From Cohnella rhizoplanae (GTDB lineage Bacteria > Bacillota > Bacilli > Paenibacillales > Paenibacillaceae), in NCBI RefSeq assembly GCF_948329515.1, contig NZ_CAOJCN010000013.1:1-64000 (forward strand): 64,000 nt of DNA, written 5' to 3'. This document shows, one piece after another, positions 18,673 to 27,060 of the stretch (positions are counted from its first letter, which is position 1; every line of letters starts with the position of its first letter). A program made the translations under genes and the position numbers. The notes under the pieces are model-generated. The model saw nothing but the letters and a program-made list of their open reading frames with translations, was not told where the DNA came from and made no database searches.

Positions 18673-19371
18673 TCATTCTTGATTTGAGATGGTATCCAAC
18701 AGATTCTGCAAACACGCGATACCCCGCACTTGCCGGGCCAATGCTTGATCGATGTATCGAAGAGATTGCAGCGCGATATCCTTAGCCTGCGCCACATTGT
18801 GCTTATCGAGCTCCGATAATACTTCGCGGACGGTATCCAAGGAATACACGGCTCGCTGTACGGTTCGGATGACGAGCACTTTTCGGATATCCGAAGCGCT
18901 ATAAATACGGAATCCGCTCCCTTGCTGCCGCTCGGGCCCGATTAACCCTTCCTTCTCCCAATGCCGGATCGCGGATGCCGATACGTTCGCTTCCTTCGCG
19001 ACCTCGCCGATCGTATACGAGTTTTTATCGCGGCGTCGCGGCAGATCGCCCAGCTCTCTCAGATCCAGCATGTCGACCGTTCTTTGCACGGTTTCCTTCT
19101 CCGCATGCAAGTTAACCTGTGCCTTGTTGATGAGCCATAAGGCATCAAGCGCCTCCCCGCGAATGATGCGCGGCATGACCTCCCGGATCAGCTCCATGCC
19201 AAAACCCTCATACATCGCGCGTATGCATTGGAAATAAGCCTCGTGTTCCTTGGTATACATGCGATAGCCATTGGCCGCTCTCTCGACCTCGGGAACAAGG
19301 CCCCACGCTTCATAATGCCGCAAAGCGCTCGTACTTATATTTAGCTTTTTTGCGATCTCAATTCCTTTCAT
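18673..19371 (-). CDS. MerR-type regulator with two tandem HTH domains
   Basis: 232 aa from the ATG at 19371, which has GGGAGG five bases upstream; an upstream in-frame codon at 19404 has none. Two MerR DNA-binding domains are visible: the first at about 1-70 (IAKKLNISTSALRHYEAWGL) and the second at about 110-180 (TIGEVAKEANVSASAIRHWE followed by KEGLIGPERQ). Each has the helix-turn-helix and the R-H-Y/W-E signature. A monomer with two MerR heads is uncommon, since MerR proteins normally dimerise to get two heads. No cysteine pattern for metals is seen. It diverges from a VOC-family gene and its 3' end abuts the nucleoside operon promoter. Confidence 0.88.
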   Translation of the reverse strand: MKGIEIAKKLNISTSALRHYEAWGLVPEVERAANGYRMYTKEHEAYFQCIRAMYEGFGMELIREVMPRIIRGEALDALWLINKAQVNLHAEKETVQRTVDMLDLRELGDLPRRRDKNSYTIGEVAKEANVSASAIRHWEKEGLIGPERQQGSGFRIYSASDIRKVLVIRTVQRAVYSLDTVREVLSELDKHNVAQAKDIALQSLRYIDQALARQVRGIACLQNLLDTISNQE

Positions 19372-19535
19372 CCCGGCCTCCCGATGTAAACCTACAATCG
19401 TCAATTAAAGTACATGACGGGTTTACGCCCTTCGCTTATTTTAACACATCATAAATTTCAGTCGCACCTTAGCATTTGCATGAATTTGATACGCTTGACG
19501 GGTAAGCTAAATTTACGTAAAAGGGGTGTCCGTCC

Positions 19536-20249
19536 ATCTTTAACATCAAACCGATTTTACCTTGTCCGTCCATTAAGGAGCAGGTGTCCTTTTATGAAAG
19601 CTTGGGCTTCAACACCGTTCAGACTTACACGCGGCCCAATCCTTATGCCGTTGTCCGTTACGGCTCGCTCGAGCTGCATTTCTATGGAACCAAACGAATA
19701 TTGCCGAATGAGAACCCCCAGATGTGCTATATCGAAGTCGACGATGTAGATGGGGTCTACGAACAATTCGCGTCCGGCTTGAAACGACGCCTCGGTAAAA
19801 TCCCTCGTTCGGGCATCCCCCGAATATCGAAAATAAAACAGCTGGCGGAAGATCGAAGATTTATGGTGACGGATGTAGGCGGGAATACGTTCTACATCGG
19901 GATGCGGAATGCCGATCCTGCATTCTTTAGAACCATCGAGAGCGCGGCGTATGCCCAAAATTTCGAGACGCTCTACGATCTCCTATATTCGAAGGAGGAC
20001 TACCATGCGGCGTTTAAAATGTGGGAAAAATTCTTTCCTGCAGCGGATTTGGATTCGATAGAGGCAGGAGACTTGGATCTGGCGAAAATATGGCTGGTCG
20101 CTCTGGACATTCACTTGCAACGAGACCAAGCAGTGAATCCAAGCTTGAACGAGAAACTGCAAACTTTACTTGACGTTTACAGCGCGGCCGACAGCCCGGA
20201 TTGGGACAAGATCTCGCACCAGTACCGCGAGATGATGGACGGTGAATGA
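19536..20249 (+). CDS. VOC-family protein with non-canonical or mutated start codon
   Basis: A vicinal-oxygen-chelate (glyoxalase/bleomycin-resistance) domain occupies about residues 1-125, followed by a helical C-terminal extension of about 110 residues. Homology-like sequence begins upstream of the first ordinary start codon: the codons for FNIKPILPCPSIKEQV precede the GTG at 19584 in frame and are the usual first strand and helix of the fold. The only codon correctly placed after AAGGGGTG (19521-19528) is ATC at 19536, and an in-frame TAA stands at 19518. Either ATC is used as a rare start, or an ATG was mutated to ATC, or the GTG at 19584 with AAGGAG only three bases before it makes a shortened protein. 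It lies divergent from the tandem MerR gene. Substrate unknown. Confidence 0.65.
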   Translation: MFNIKPILPCPSIKEQVSFYESLGFNTVQTYTRPNPYAVVRYGSLELHFYGTKRILPNENPQMCYIEVDDVDGVYEQFASGLKRRLGKIPRSGIPRISKIKQLAEDRRFMVTDVGGNTFYIGMRNADPAFFRTIESAAYAQNFETLYDLLYSKEDYHAAFKMWEKFFPAADLDSIEAGDLDLAKIWLVALDIHLQRDQAVNPSLNEKLQTLLDVYSAADSPDWDKISHQYREMMDGE

Positions 20250-20407
20250 GTGACGGCGGCGGTCGCTAGATTCGAATAGCGGCAAGCAGCCCCGGCGCGA
20301 ACCCGGTGCATATGCGTCATTTTCCCGAACAGCCGTTACCCGCGTCGCCCGCGCTCATAGATTATAGCGATATCCTCAGATCCATGGGACAAGGAGAGCG
20401 ATCGAAC

Positions 20408-21145
20408 GTGGGAGCAGGCTCGTTAGACGCGAATGCGCAGAAGGGGGTCACCGTCGTTACCTGCACCAACCGCCGCGATTATCTGGATAACCTGTTCCGG
20501 AATTACGGCAGGCAGAAGCATGCGGCTAAAGAACTGATCGTGATCGTCAATCACGACCAAATCCCGCTCGCGCCCTATCGCCGGCTGGCCGGCAAGCACC
20601 GGAACGTAAGAATCTATCGCATGCCGGAGCGCCGCTCGCTCGGCGCCTGCCTCAACTTCGCCGTCGGCAAGGCGCGATACCGCTGCGTCGCCAAGTTCGA
20701 CGACGACGATTATTACGCGCCTTATTATCTGAACGACAGCCTGCAGTCGCTGCGGCGGACGAAGGCGGACGTCGTCGGGAAACGCGCGCATTATATGTAC
20801 CTGCGAGGGGCGAAGAAGCTGATTCTCCGATTCGCCCGCGACGAGCACCGGCCCGCGGACAGGCTGCCGGGCGCGACGCTCGTATTCAAGAAGCGGGTGT
20901 TCGAGCGCGTCCGCTTCCCCGACCGCAGCGTGGGCGAGGACGACCTGTTCTGCGCGCGCAGCAGCCGGAAGGGCTACAGGGTGTACTCGGGCGGAAGGTT
21001 CAACTTCGCGGCCGTCCGAAGGAAGAACTCGGCGAGCCACACGTGGATCATCGGCGACAAGGAATTGCTCGCGCACCACCGGACGATCCCGGGCGTGACC
21101 GACTACAAGCGCTTCGTGCGGAGAAAGCCGAGGGGGAACCGCTAA
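20408..21145 (+). CDS. family 2 glycosyltransferase, CgeD-like (copy 1)
   Basis: About 245 aa, GT-A fold. It begins with the nucleotide-sugar-binding strand GVTVVTCTNRRDYLDNLFRN and carries the metal-binding stretch AKFDDDDYY (DxD type). The GTG at 20408 is chosen because AAGGAG precedes it by 11 bases and because it gives the same N-terminal length as the neighbouring paralogue; a GTG at 20306 without a clear site would add 34 residues. It lacks membrane segments. The sequence resembles CgeD-type enzymes that decorate the outer spore layer in bacilli (family recollection). The downstream paralogue starts in its stop codon. Acceptor and donor are unknown. Confidence 0.85.
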   Translation: MGAGSLDANAQKGVTVVTCTNRRDYLDNLFRNYGRQKHAAKELIVIVNHDQIPLAPYRRLAGKHRNVRIYRMPERRSLGACLNFAVGKARYRCVAKFDDDDYYAPYYLNDSLQSLRRTKADVVGKRAHYMYLRGAKKLILRFARDEHRPADRLPGATLVFKKRVFERVRFPDRSVGEDDLFCARSSRKGYRVYSGGRFNFAAVRRKNSASHTWIIGDKELLAHHRTIPGVTDYKRFVRRKPRGNR

Positions 21146-21870
21146 TGGCGCCCGCGGCGGACGGCAGCGGGACGGGCTCGTTCGCGGTGTCCGTCGTGGC
21201 CTGCACCAAGCGGCGGGCGTACATGGATGCGCTGCTGCGCAACTACGGCAGACAGCGCTATGGGGACAAGGAGCTGATCGTGATCCTGAACGGCATGGAC
21301 TTGCGGATCGTGGAATACGTCAAGGCGGCCGCGCGCTACAAGAACGTAAAGGTGGTTAGCCTGCCGGCGCATCTGTCGCTCGGCCACTGCCTGAACGTCG
21401 GCGTACGCCTAGCGCGGCACCCGCTGATCGCCAAGTTCGACGACGACGATTATTACGGGCCCGGGTACCTGACCGAGAGCGTGCGGGTGCTGCGCGGGAC
21501 CGGCGCCGACATCGTCGGCAAGCGCGCGCACTATATGTACCTGGCCGGCCGGAAGCTGCTCCTGCACCGCTACTACGACAGGGCGAACCGGTATGTCGAT
21601 CAGGTGCAGGGCGCGACCCTGCTCGCGCGTCGGCAGGTGTTCGACCGCGTGGGGTTCCGCGACCTGAACCGCGGGGAGTGCGTGAAGCTCTGCGCCGACG
21701 CGCGGGCGAGCGGCTGCCGGATCTACGCCGGCAGCCCGCACGACTTCATCGCCATGCGCAGGCCCCGGTCGCGGGACCATACCTGGGTCGTCAGCGACCG
21801 GGAGCTGATGACCCGGCATGCCCGCGTGCTGCGGGTGAAGGACATTCGAGCGTTCGTCTGCCGAAGCTAA
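21145..21870 (+). CDS. family 2 glycosyltransferase, CgeD-like (copy 2)
   Basis: 241 aa, paralogue of the gene just upstream. It shares FAVSVVACTKRRAYMDALLR at the N-terminus, AKFDDDDYY, GKRAHYMYL, a GATLL segment and a C-terminal HTW motif. The ATG overlaps the preceding stop by one base (TAATG), with AGGGGG shortly before, so translation is coupled. In the region where copy 1 has GEDDLFCA this copy has GECVKLCA, so the acidic pair in the acceptor region is changed and the two may differ in specificity. A spore-surface role is inferred from CgeD similarity and from exosporium genes elsewhere in the window. Confidence 0.87.
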   Translation: MAPAADGSGTGSFAVSVVACTKRRAYMDALLRNYGRQRYGDKELIVILNGMDLRIVEYVKAAARYKNVKVVSLPAHLSLGHCLNVGVRLARHPLIAKFDDDDYYGPGYLTESVRVLRGTGADIVGKRAHYMYLAGRKLLLHRYYDRANRYVDQVQGATLLARRQVFDRVGFRDLNRGECVKLCADARASGCRIYAGSPHDFIAMRRPRSRDHTWVVSDRELMTRHARVLRVKDIRAFVCRS

Positions 21871-21909
21871 CAGAGCAGACTTGGCCGGAATGGCAGTAAC
21901 CGTGGATCG

Positions 21910-22908
21910 CTACTTGAACCGGTAAGCGCGCGGCTCCTCGAACCAGAAGCTGCCGTCCTGGGAAAAGTCCTGATAAGGGCTCGGGGAAACCTGGTCGACC
22001 AGCCGCAGGTCTTCCTCCGACAACCGGACGTCCAAGGCCTTCAGGTTGTCCGCCAGCTGATCGGCATTGCGGATGCCTACGACGGGAAAAACGTCCGGAC
22101 GTCGCAGCAGCCACGCCAGCGCGAACTGGCCGAGCTTCGTTCCCTTGGACTCGGCTTGCCTCGCCAGGCGCTCGACCTTCTCCAACTTGGCCCGATTGGC
22201 CGGCGATTCCGGATCCATCCGTTCGCCGCGGGAGTCGGCGGGCAGCGGCCTACCCGCTCTGTACTTGCCCGACAGCCAGCCCCCGTCCAGCGGAGAGTAG
22301 CACAGCGTGGCGAGCCCATGGCGCTCCGAGGCCGGCAGAATCTCCTGCTCGATGTAGCGGTTGAAGACGCTGTAGGACGGTTGGTTGGTGACGAAGCGCT
22401 CCAGGTTCATGCGGTCGCTGACCCAGAGCGACTCGACGATGCGCCAAGCTTCGAAGTTCGAGCAGCCGATATAGCGCACCTTCCCTTGCCTGACCAGATC
22501 GTCCAGCGCCCGCAGCGTCTCGTCGAGCGGCGTGTGCGGATCCGGCCGATGGATCTGGTACAGGTCGATATAGTCGGTGCCCAGCCGCTTCAGGCTTGCT
22601 TCCACCTGCCGCATGATGCGGTGCCGGCTCGCGCCCTCGCCGTTCGGTCCCTCCGCGGTACGCACCTTGAACTTCGTCGCCACGACGACCCGATCGCGCC
22701 GGCCCCGGATCGCCTTGCCGATGATCTCTTCGCTGGTTCCCTTCCCGTAGGTGTCCGCGGTGTCGAGGAAGTTGATGCCGGCATCGAGCACCCGGTCGAT
22801 GATTCCGAGCGACGTCCGCTCGTCCAAGTCCCAATCTCCGTAAGTCATCGTCCCCAGGCACAGTCGCGACACCTGCAGGCCCGTCCTTCCCAAGTATGCG
22901 TATTCCAT
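21910..22908 (-). CDS. aldo/keto reductase
   Basis: 332 aa, (beta/alpha)8 barrel, NAD(P)H-dependent carbonyl reductase. The full catalytic tetrad is present: Asp49, Tyr54 (in LDTADTYGKG), Lys79 (ATKF) and His120 (YQIH). The C-terminal NADP-binding helix VVGIRNADQLADNLKALD is typical of the YajO/YccK-like branch. The ATG at 22908 follows GGAGGG by seven bases; a further ATG at 22932 lacks a site. It is convergent with the glycosyltransferase genes and divergent from the MFS gene. Physiological substrate unknown. Confidence 0.92.
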   Translation of the reverse strand: MEYAYLGRTGLQVSRLCLGTMTYGDWDLDERTSLGIIDRVLDAGINFLDTADTYGKGTSEEIIGKAIRGRRDRVVVATKFKVRTAEGPNGEGASRHRIMRQVEASLKRLGTDYIDLYQIHRPDPHTPLDETLRALDDLVRQGKVRYIGCSNFEAWRIVESLWVSDRMNLERFVTNQPSYSVFNRYIEQEILPASERHGLATLCYSPLDGGWLSGKYRAGRPLPADSRGERMDPESPANRAKLEKVERLARQAESKGTKLGQFALAWLLRRPDVFPVVGIRNADQLADNLKALDVRLSEEDLRLVDQVSPSPYQDFSQDGSFWFEEPRAYRFK

Positions 22909-23094
22909 GCGGTTTCCCTCCGATTGGTTCATACGTAGATGACGCTACCGCCCATTATACCCGATTCCGCGATGCGCATCTTCCGACGCCTCCGCGCTTC
23001 CTTCATCTATACGAAATCCACCTATCGGCCGACATCGGATCATAGTATAATTCGCATGGAATCAAAGATGAAGACACGGCCATGGGGGGTTCAG

Positions 23095-24366
23095 ATGAGA
23101 ATATACACGCAAACGGAGCGGCGCGCGATCCACAAGCGGACGCTCGCGATCGTCGTGATCGCGCAGCTGTTCGGCGGCGCGGGGCTCGCTTCGGGCATTA
23201 CGGTCGGCGCCCTCCTGACGCAGGACATGACGGGCTCGGACGGCCTGGCCGGTCTGTCGACGACGCTGTTCACGCTAGGTTCGGCGATATCGGCCTTCGC
23301 GGTCGGACGCTTGACCCAGCGGCTCGGCCGGCGCGCGGGCCTGACGGCCGGCTTCCTGACGGGCGCGGCAGGCGCGCTGGGCGTTGTCGCGGCGGCCGCT
23401 TGGGACAATCTGCCGCTGCTGCTCTTGGCGATGCTGGTCTACGGCGCAGGGACCTCCACCAATCTGCAGGCGCGCTACGCCGGCACGGACCTCGCCGAGC
23501 CGCATCAGCGAGCCCGGGCCGTCAGCATCGCGATGGTCACGACCACGTTCGGCGCCGTAGCCGGACCGAACCTGGTCTCGCCCATGGGCAGACTCGCGGC
23601 CGATTGGGGGATCCCGCCGCTCGCCGGGCCGTTCATGCTGGCCTCGGCGGCATTCGCCCTGGCGGGCCTTGTATTCGCCATCCTGCTGCGGCCGGATCCG
23701 TTCCTCGTCGCCAGGGCGAGCGCAGACGACGCGCCTGCCGCGAGCGCCGTCGGAGGCGCCGGCGCCGATACGCCGGAGCGGTCGGGCAGCCGCGGCATCG
23801 TCGTCGGCGCGTCGGTCATGCTGATCACCCAGATCGTCATGACCGCCGTTATGACGATGACACCGCTGCATATGAAGCATCACGGCCACAGTCTGGACAT
23901 GGTGGGCCTCACGATCGGCGCGCATATCGCCGCCATGTTCCTCCCCTCGCTCGTGACCGGCGTGCTCGTCGACAAGGTCGGGCGGATCGCGATGTCCTGC
24001 GTAGCGGCGGGGACGCTGCTCTGCGCGGGCCTCGTCACCGCGTTCGCGCCGGGCGACTCGTCGGCCTGGATGATCTTCGGCCTGGTGCTGCTGGGCCTCG
24101 GCTGGAACTTCGGCCTCATCAGCGGCACGGCCGTCATCGTCGACGCGACGAACCTCCGCACGCGCGCCAAGACGCAGGGCTCCGTCGACGTGCTGATCTC
24201 GCTCGCGGGCGCCGCCGGCGGCGCCTTGTCCGGCGCGGTCGTCGCTTTCTCGAGCTTCGGCGCGCTCTCGCTCGCGGGCGGCGCGCTCGCCTTGCTGCTG
24301 CTCCCCGTGATGCTCTGGTATCGCCGGGGCGGCTCCCGCCCGTCGACAGGCTCGTTCGAGGCGTAG
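23095..24366 (+). CDS. MFS transporter, drug-efflux type
   Basis: 423 aa with twelve predicted membrane segments and a central charged loop (about 205-235, Ala/Gly-rich) between segments six and seven. The inter-helix motif GRLTQRLGRRAG after segment two matches MFS motif A. The ATG at 23095 is chosen for the GGGGGGT upstream; earlier in-frame ATGs at about 23056 and 23068 would add residues without helix character. It diverges from the aldo/keto reductase gene and is followed by hprK at 87 bases. Substrate not predictable. Confidence 0.9.
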   Translation: MRIYTQTERRAIHKRTLAIVVIAQLFGGAGLASGITVGALLTQDMTGSDGLAGLSTTLFTLGSAISAFAVGRLTQRLGRRAGLTAGFLTGAAGALGVVAAAAWDNLPLLLLAMLVYGAGTSTNLQARYAGTDLAEPHQRARAVSIAMVTTTFGAVAGPNLVSPMGRLAADWGIPPLAGPFMLASAAFALAGLVFAILLRPDPFLVARASADDAPAASAVGGAGADTPERSGSRGIVVGASVMLITQIVMTAVMTMTPLHMKHHGHSLDMVGLTIGAHIAAMFLPSLVTGVLVDKVGRIAMSCVAAGTLLCAGLVTAFAPGDSSAWMIFGLVLLGLGWNFGLISGTAVIVDATNLRTRAKTQGSVDVLISLAGAAGGALSGAVVAFSSFGALSLAGGALALLLLPVMLWYRRGGSRPSTGSFEA

Positions 24367-24453
24367 CGGCACTTCGCAGGAATAAGACTCCCCGCTATGG
24401 AATAGATCGGGTAGAGTATAATAGAATCGCCGCAACAGAAGGAGGTTAGCCGC

Positions 24454-25368
24454 ATGAAGTCCATTACCGTGCAGAGTCTCGCGGATCAATTCAAGCTGGA
24501 GGTACTCGCGGGCGCCGGGCGCCTGGACCGGGTCATCTCCCGTTCGCGGGCGCACCGCCCGGGTCTCGAGTTCGTCGGCTACTTCGAGTTCTTCCCGATG
24601 GAACGCGTGCAGGTGCTCGGCCGCAAGGAGATCACGTATCTGCTGCAGCTGAGCGTCGAGGAACGGCTGCTCCATATCGGCAACATCGTCAAATATCACC
24701 CGCCCTGCTTCATCGTGACCGCGGGCCAGCAGGAGCTCCCCTACCTGACGAAGTTCTGCGACGAAGAAGGCATCCCGCTGCTGCGGACCGGAGATCCGAC
24801 GACGGAGTTCATCGCGAAGCTGGACGGCTACCTGGTGAAGGCGCTCGCGCCCGAGCAGTCGATCCACGGCGTCTGCGTGAACGTATCGGGCATCGGCGTG
24901 CTCCTGCGGGGCAAGTCCGGCATCGGCAAGAGCGAGACGGCGCATACGCTCATCCGCAGAGGCCACCGGTTCGTGGCGGACGATATCGTCGTGCTCAGGA
25001 AGCTCGGCCCCGCGCTGCTGCTCGGGTCGCACAACGAGACGACGCGCGAGTTCCTCGCGCTGCGCAGCGTCGGCCTGATCAACGTCGTCCGCCAGTATGG
25101 CCGCAGGGCGTTCCAGGACGAGACGCGCATCGTGCTCGACATCGAGCTGACGACATGGCGCGACGGCGAGCTGAGCAACGCGCTGGAGCTCGAGCCCAAG
25201 TTCTCCGAATACATGGGCGTGCAGATTCCGTACTTGGAGATCCAGCTGCAGCCCGGGCGCGACGTCGCCGGCCTCATCGAGGCCGCGGCGAACAACTGGT
25301 ATCTCAAGCAGCTCGGCTATAGCGCGGTCGAAGAGTTCATGCAGCGCATCCAGAGCAGCATGCAGTGA
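24454..25368 (+). CDS. hprK: HPr kinase/phosphorylase, divergent orphan copy
   Basis: 304 aa with the N-terminal domain (about 1-125) and the kinase domain of HprK, which phosphorylates Ser46 of HPr and drives carbon catabolite control. His138, the P-loop GKSGIGKSE (153-161) and the Asp176-Asp177 pair are conserved. The second signature, usually LEIRGLGIINV, reads LALRSVGLINV here: Glu to Ala at 202 and Gly to Ser at 205. The usual neighbours of hprK (lgt, ppaX, ptsH) are absent; it stands alone after an MFS gene. GGAGG precedes the ATG. It may be a second copy with altered activity, or a kinase for an HPr-like partner such as Crh (inference). Confidence 0.85.
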   Translation: MKSITVQSLADQFKLEVLAGAGRLDRVISRSRAHRPGLEFVGYFEFFPMERVQVLGRKEITYLLQLSVEERLLHIGNIVKYHPPCFIVTAGQQELPYLTKFCDEEGIPLLRTGDPTTEFIAKLDGYLVKALAPEQSIHGVCVNVSGIGVLLRGKSGIGKSETAHTLIRRGHRFVADDIVVLRKLGPALLLGSHNETTREFLALRSVGLINVVRQYGRRAFQDETRIVLDIELTTWRDGELSNALELEPKFSEYMGVQIPYLEIQLQPGRDVAGLIEAAANNWYLKQLGYSAVEEFMQRIQSSMQ

Positions 25369-25374
25369 GCATCT

Positions 25375-25392
25375 TGCGGTCCGCGGACCGCA
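25375..25392. repeat. perfect 18-bp palindrome after hprK
   Basis: TGCGGTCCGCGGACCGCA is a perfect palindrome seven bases past the hprK stop. It shares the GGTCCGC core with the repeats at 36429-36540. It could serve as a terminator stem (a short T-rich stretch follows) or be a member of the same dispersed element. Confidence 0.5.
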
Positions 25393-25496
25393 GCCGTTTC
25401 AATTTAGGAACATTCGCGCGCGCTCAAGGCACCGTGAAGTGCGGACGTTCCTGCTCAGTAACGCTCAAGCGCTCCTCTAGCACACCGCGAGTCTCT

Positions 25497-25545
25497 AGAA
25501 GCCTTCCCCCAATCCAACACGGATTGGCGGGAAGGCTTCTTCGTC
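25497..25545 (+). terminator. Rho-independent terminator
   Basis: AGAAGCCTTCCC followed by CAATCC pairs with GGATTG and GGGAAGGCTTCT around a five-base loop, and TTCTTCGTCGTC follows. It separates hprK from the second monooxygenase locus. Nothing else is recognised in 25393-25496. Confidence 0.65.
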
Positions 25546-25605
25546 GTCGGATCCTCGCCCGGCTCCTCGTATCGATAGATTGAATGCGCCGATTTGATTT
25601 TTCTA

Positions 25606-25635
25606 TTACGCAAAAGCGCGATCTACCCTTATATT
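25606..25635 (+). promoter_or_regulatory. candidate promoter of the second monooxygenase locus
   Basis: TTACGC (25606-25611) and TATATT (25630-25635) are 18 bases apart, about 60 bases before the gene. A GGAATT word at 25661-25666 recalls part of the CymR box of sulfur-regulated genes in bacilli, but the rest of that consensus is not matched. Confidence 0.35.
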
Positions 25636-25696
25636 AACTATTAATCCGACTACACAGACTGGAATTATCAATTTTAAACTCGAGGGGGATTCGAAT

Positions 25697-27028
25697 ATGG
25701 GAAAGAACAGACAACTTAAGCTGGGCGCGGTACTGCATGGCGTAGGATCGAGCATGTCGGCCTGGAGGCATCCCGACGTCCCGTCGGACGCGAGCATCAG
25801 CTGGCCCTTCTATCTGGAGCAGGCGCAGCAGGCCGAGCAGGGTAAGTTCGACTTTATCTTCATCGCGGACGGCCTCACCATCAACGAGCGGTCGATCCCG
25901 CACTTCCTGAACCGCTTCGAGCCGCTGACGCTGCTGTCCGCGCTCGGCGCGGTGACCTCGCGCATCGGGCTCGTCGGTACGCTGTCCACCTCTTATAGCG
26001 AGCCCTTCACCGTCGCGCGCCAGTTCGCCTCGCTGGATCATATTACGGGCGGACGCGCAGGCTGGAACGTGGTCACCTCGCCTGGCGAAGCGACCGCGGC
26101 GAACTTCAACAAAGGCGCGCATCCCGACCATGCCAAGCGTTACCGCCTCGCCGCAGAGTACCTCGAGGTCGCCAAGGGGCTATGGGATTCGTGGGAGGAC
26201 GACGCCTTCGTCCGCGACAAGGAGAACGGCGTCTTCTTCGATCCGGAAAAGATGCACCGGCTGAACCACAAGGGCGAGTTCTTCTCCGTCGAAGGACCGC
26301 TCAACATCGCCCGCTCCAAGCAGGGCAGGCCGATCGTCTTCCAGGCGGGCTCGTCCGAAGCGGGACGCGATCTGGCCGCGAGGACGGCGGACGCGGTCTT
26401 CACGGGACACGAGACGATCGAGGAAGCCCAGGCGTTCTATGCCGACGTGAAGCGCAGAGCCGCCGAGTACGGACGCTCGCCGGACGAGATTCTGATCTTC
26501 CCCGGCATCGGGCCGATCGTCGGCGCCACGGACGAGGATGCCGAACGCAGATATGAGGAGGTCGCCTCCCTCGCTTCGGTCGAGGACGCGCTGCTGTATC
26601 TCGGCCGCTTTTTCGACCACCACGACTTCTCCGCGTATCCGCTCGACGAGCCGTTCCCCGACATCGGGGATCTCGGGACCAACAGCTTCCGCAGCATCAC
26701 GGACCGGATCAAGCAGAAGGCCCAGGAAAACGGCTGGACGCTCCGCCAGGTCGCGCTCCGCACGATGACGCCCAAGGGGCCGTTCGTCGGCACGCCGGAT
26801 AAGGTCGCGGATCGTCTCGTTCAATGGTTCGAGGGCGGCGCCGCGGACGGCTTCATCGTCGGCGAGGGCGTGCCCGGCGGATTCGCCGACTTCGTCAGGC
26901 TGGTCGTGCCGCTGCTGCAGGAGAGAGGCTTGTACCGGCAGGACTACGAGCAAGACACGCTGCGGGGCAACCTGGGCCTGCCGTTCCCGGTCAACCGCTA
27001 TGCCGCGCCGGTCGCGGTCCGTTCTTAA
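25697..27028 (+). CDS. LLM-class FMN-dependent monooxygenase (NtaA/SnaA/DszA family), second copy
   Basis: 443 aa, paralogue of the gene at 1309-2778; it shares FIFIADGLTIN, SRIGLVGT, YSEPFTVARQFASLDHITGG and the GVFFDPEKMHRLNHKG block. It is predicted to use FMNH2 from a separate reductase and O2 to oxidise an organosulfur or amine substrate. GAGGGGG precedes the ATG. It is followed at 32 bases by a peptide-type binding protein and transporter, an arrangement like the ytmI-type loci of bacilli in which a YtnJ-like monooxygenase accompanies uptake genes for sulfur compounds (comparison from family knowledge). The true substrate is unknown. Confidence 0.92.
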   Translation: MGKNRQLKLGAVLHGVGSSMSAWRHPDVPSDASISWPFYLEQAQQAEQGKFDFIFIADGLTINERSIPHFLNRFEPLTLLSALGAVTSRIGLVGTLSTSYSEPFTVARQFASLDHITGGRAGWNVVTSPGEATAANFNKGAHPDHAKRYRLAAEYLEVAKGLWDSWEDDAFVRDKENGVFFDPEKMHRLNHKGEFFSVEGPLNIARSKQGRPIVFQAGSSEAGRDLAARTADAVFTGHETIEEAQAFYADVKRRAAEYGRSPDEILIFPGIGPIVGATDEDAERRYEEVASLASVEDALLYLGRFFDHHDFSAYPLDEPFPDIGDLGTNSFRSITDRIKQKAQENGWTLRQVALRTMTPKGPFVGTPDKVADRLVQWFEGGAADGFIVGEGVPGGFADFVRLVVPLLQERGLYRQDYEQDTLRGNLGLPFPVNRYAAPVAVRS

Positions 27029-27060
27029 ATAAACCTTGTGAATATGGGAGGAACATTCAG

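Noticed and set aside
23275..25032. Minus-strand open frame of 585 codons
   Set aside because: It is antisense to the MFS and HprK genes, which have clear motifs; its composition is that of a shadow frame.
25546..25696. SAM (S-box) riboswitch or CymR box before the second monooxygenase
   Set aside because: No S-box core is present; only the GGAATT half of a CymR-like site is found.
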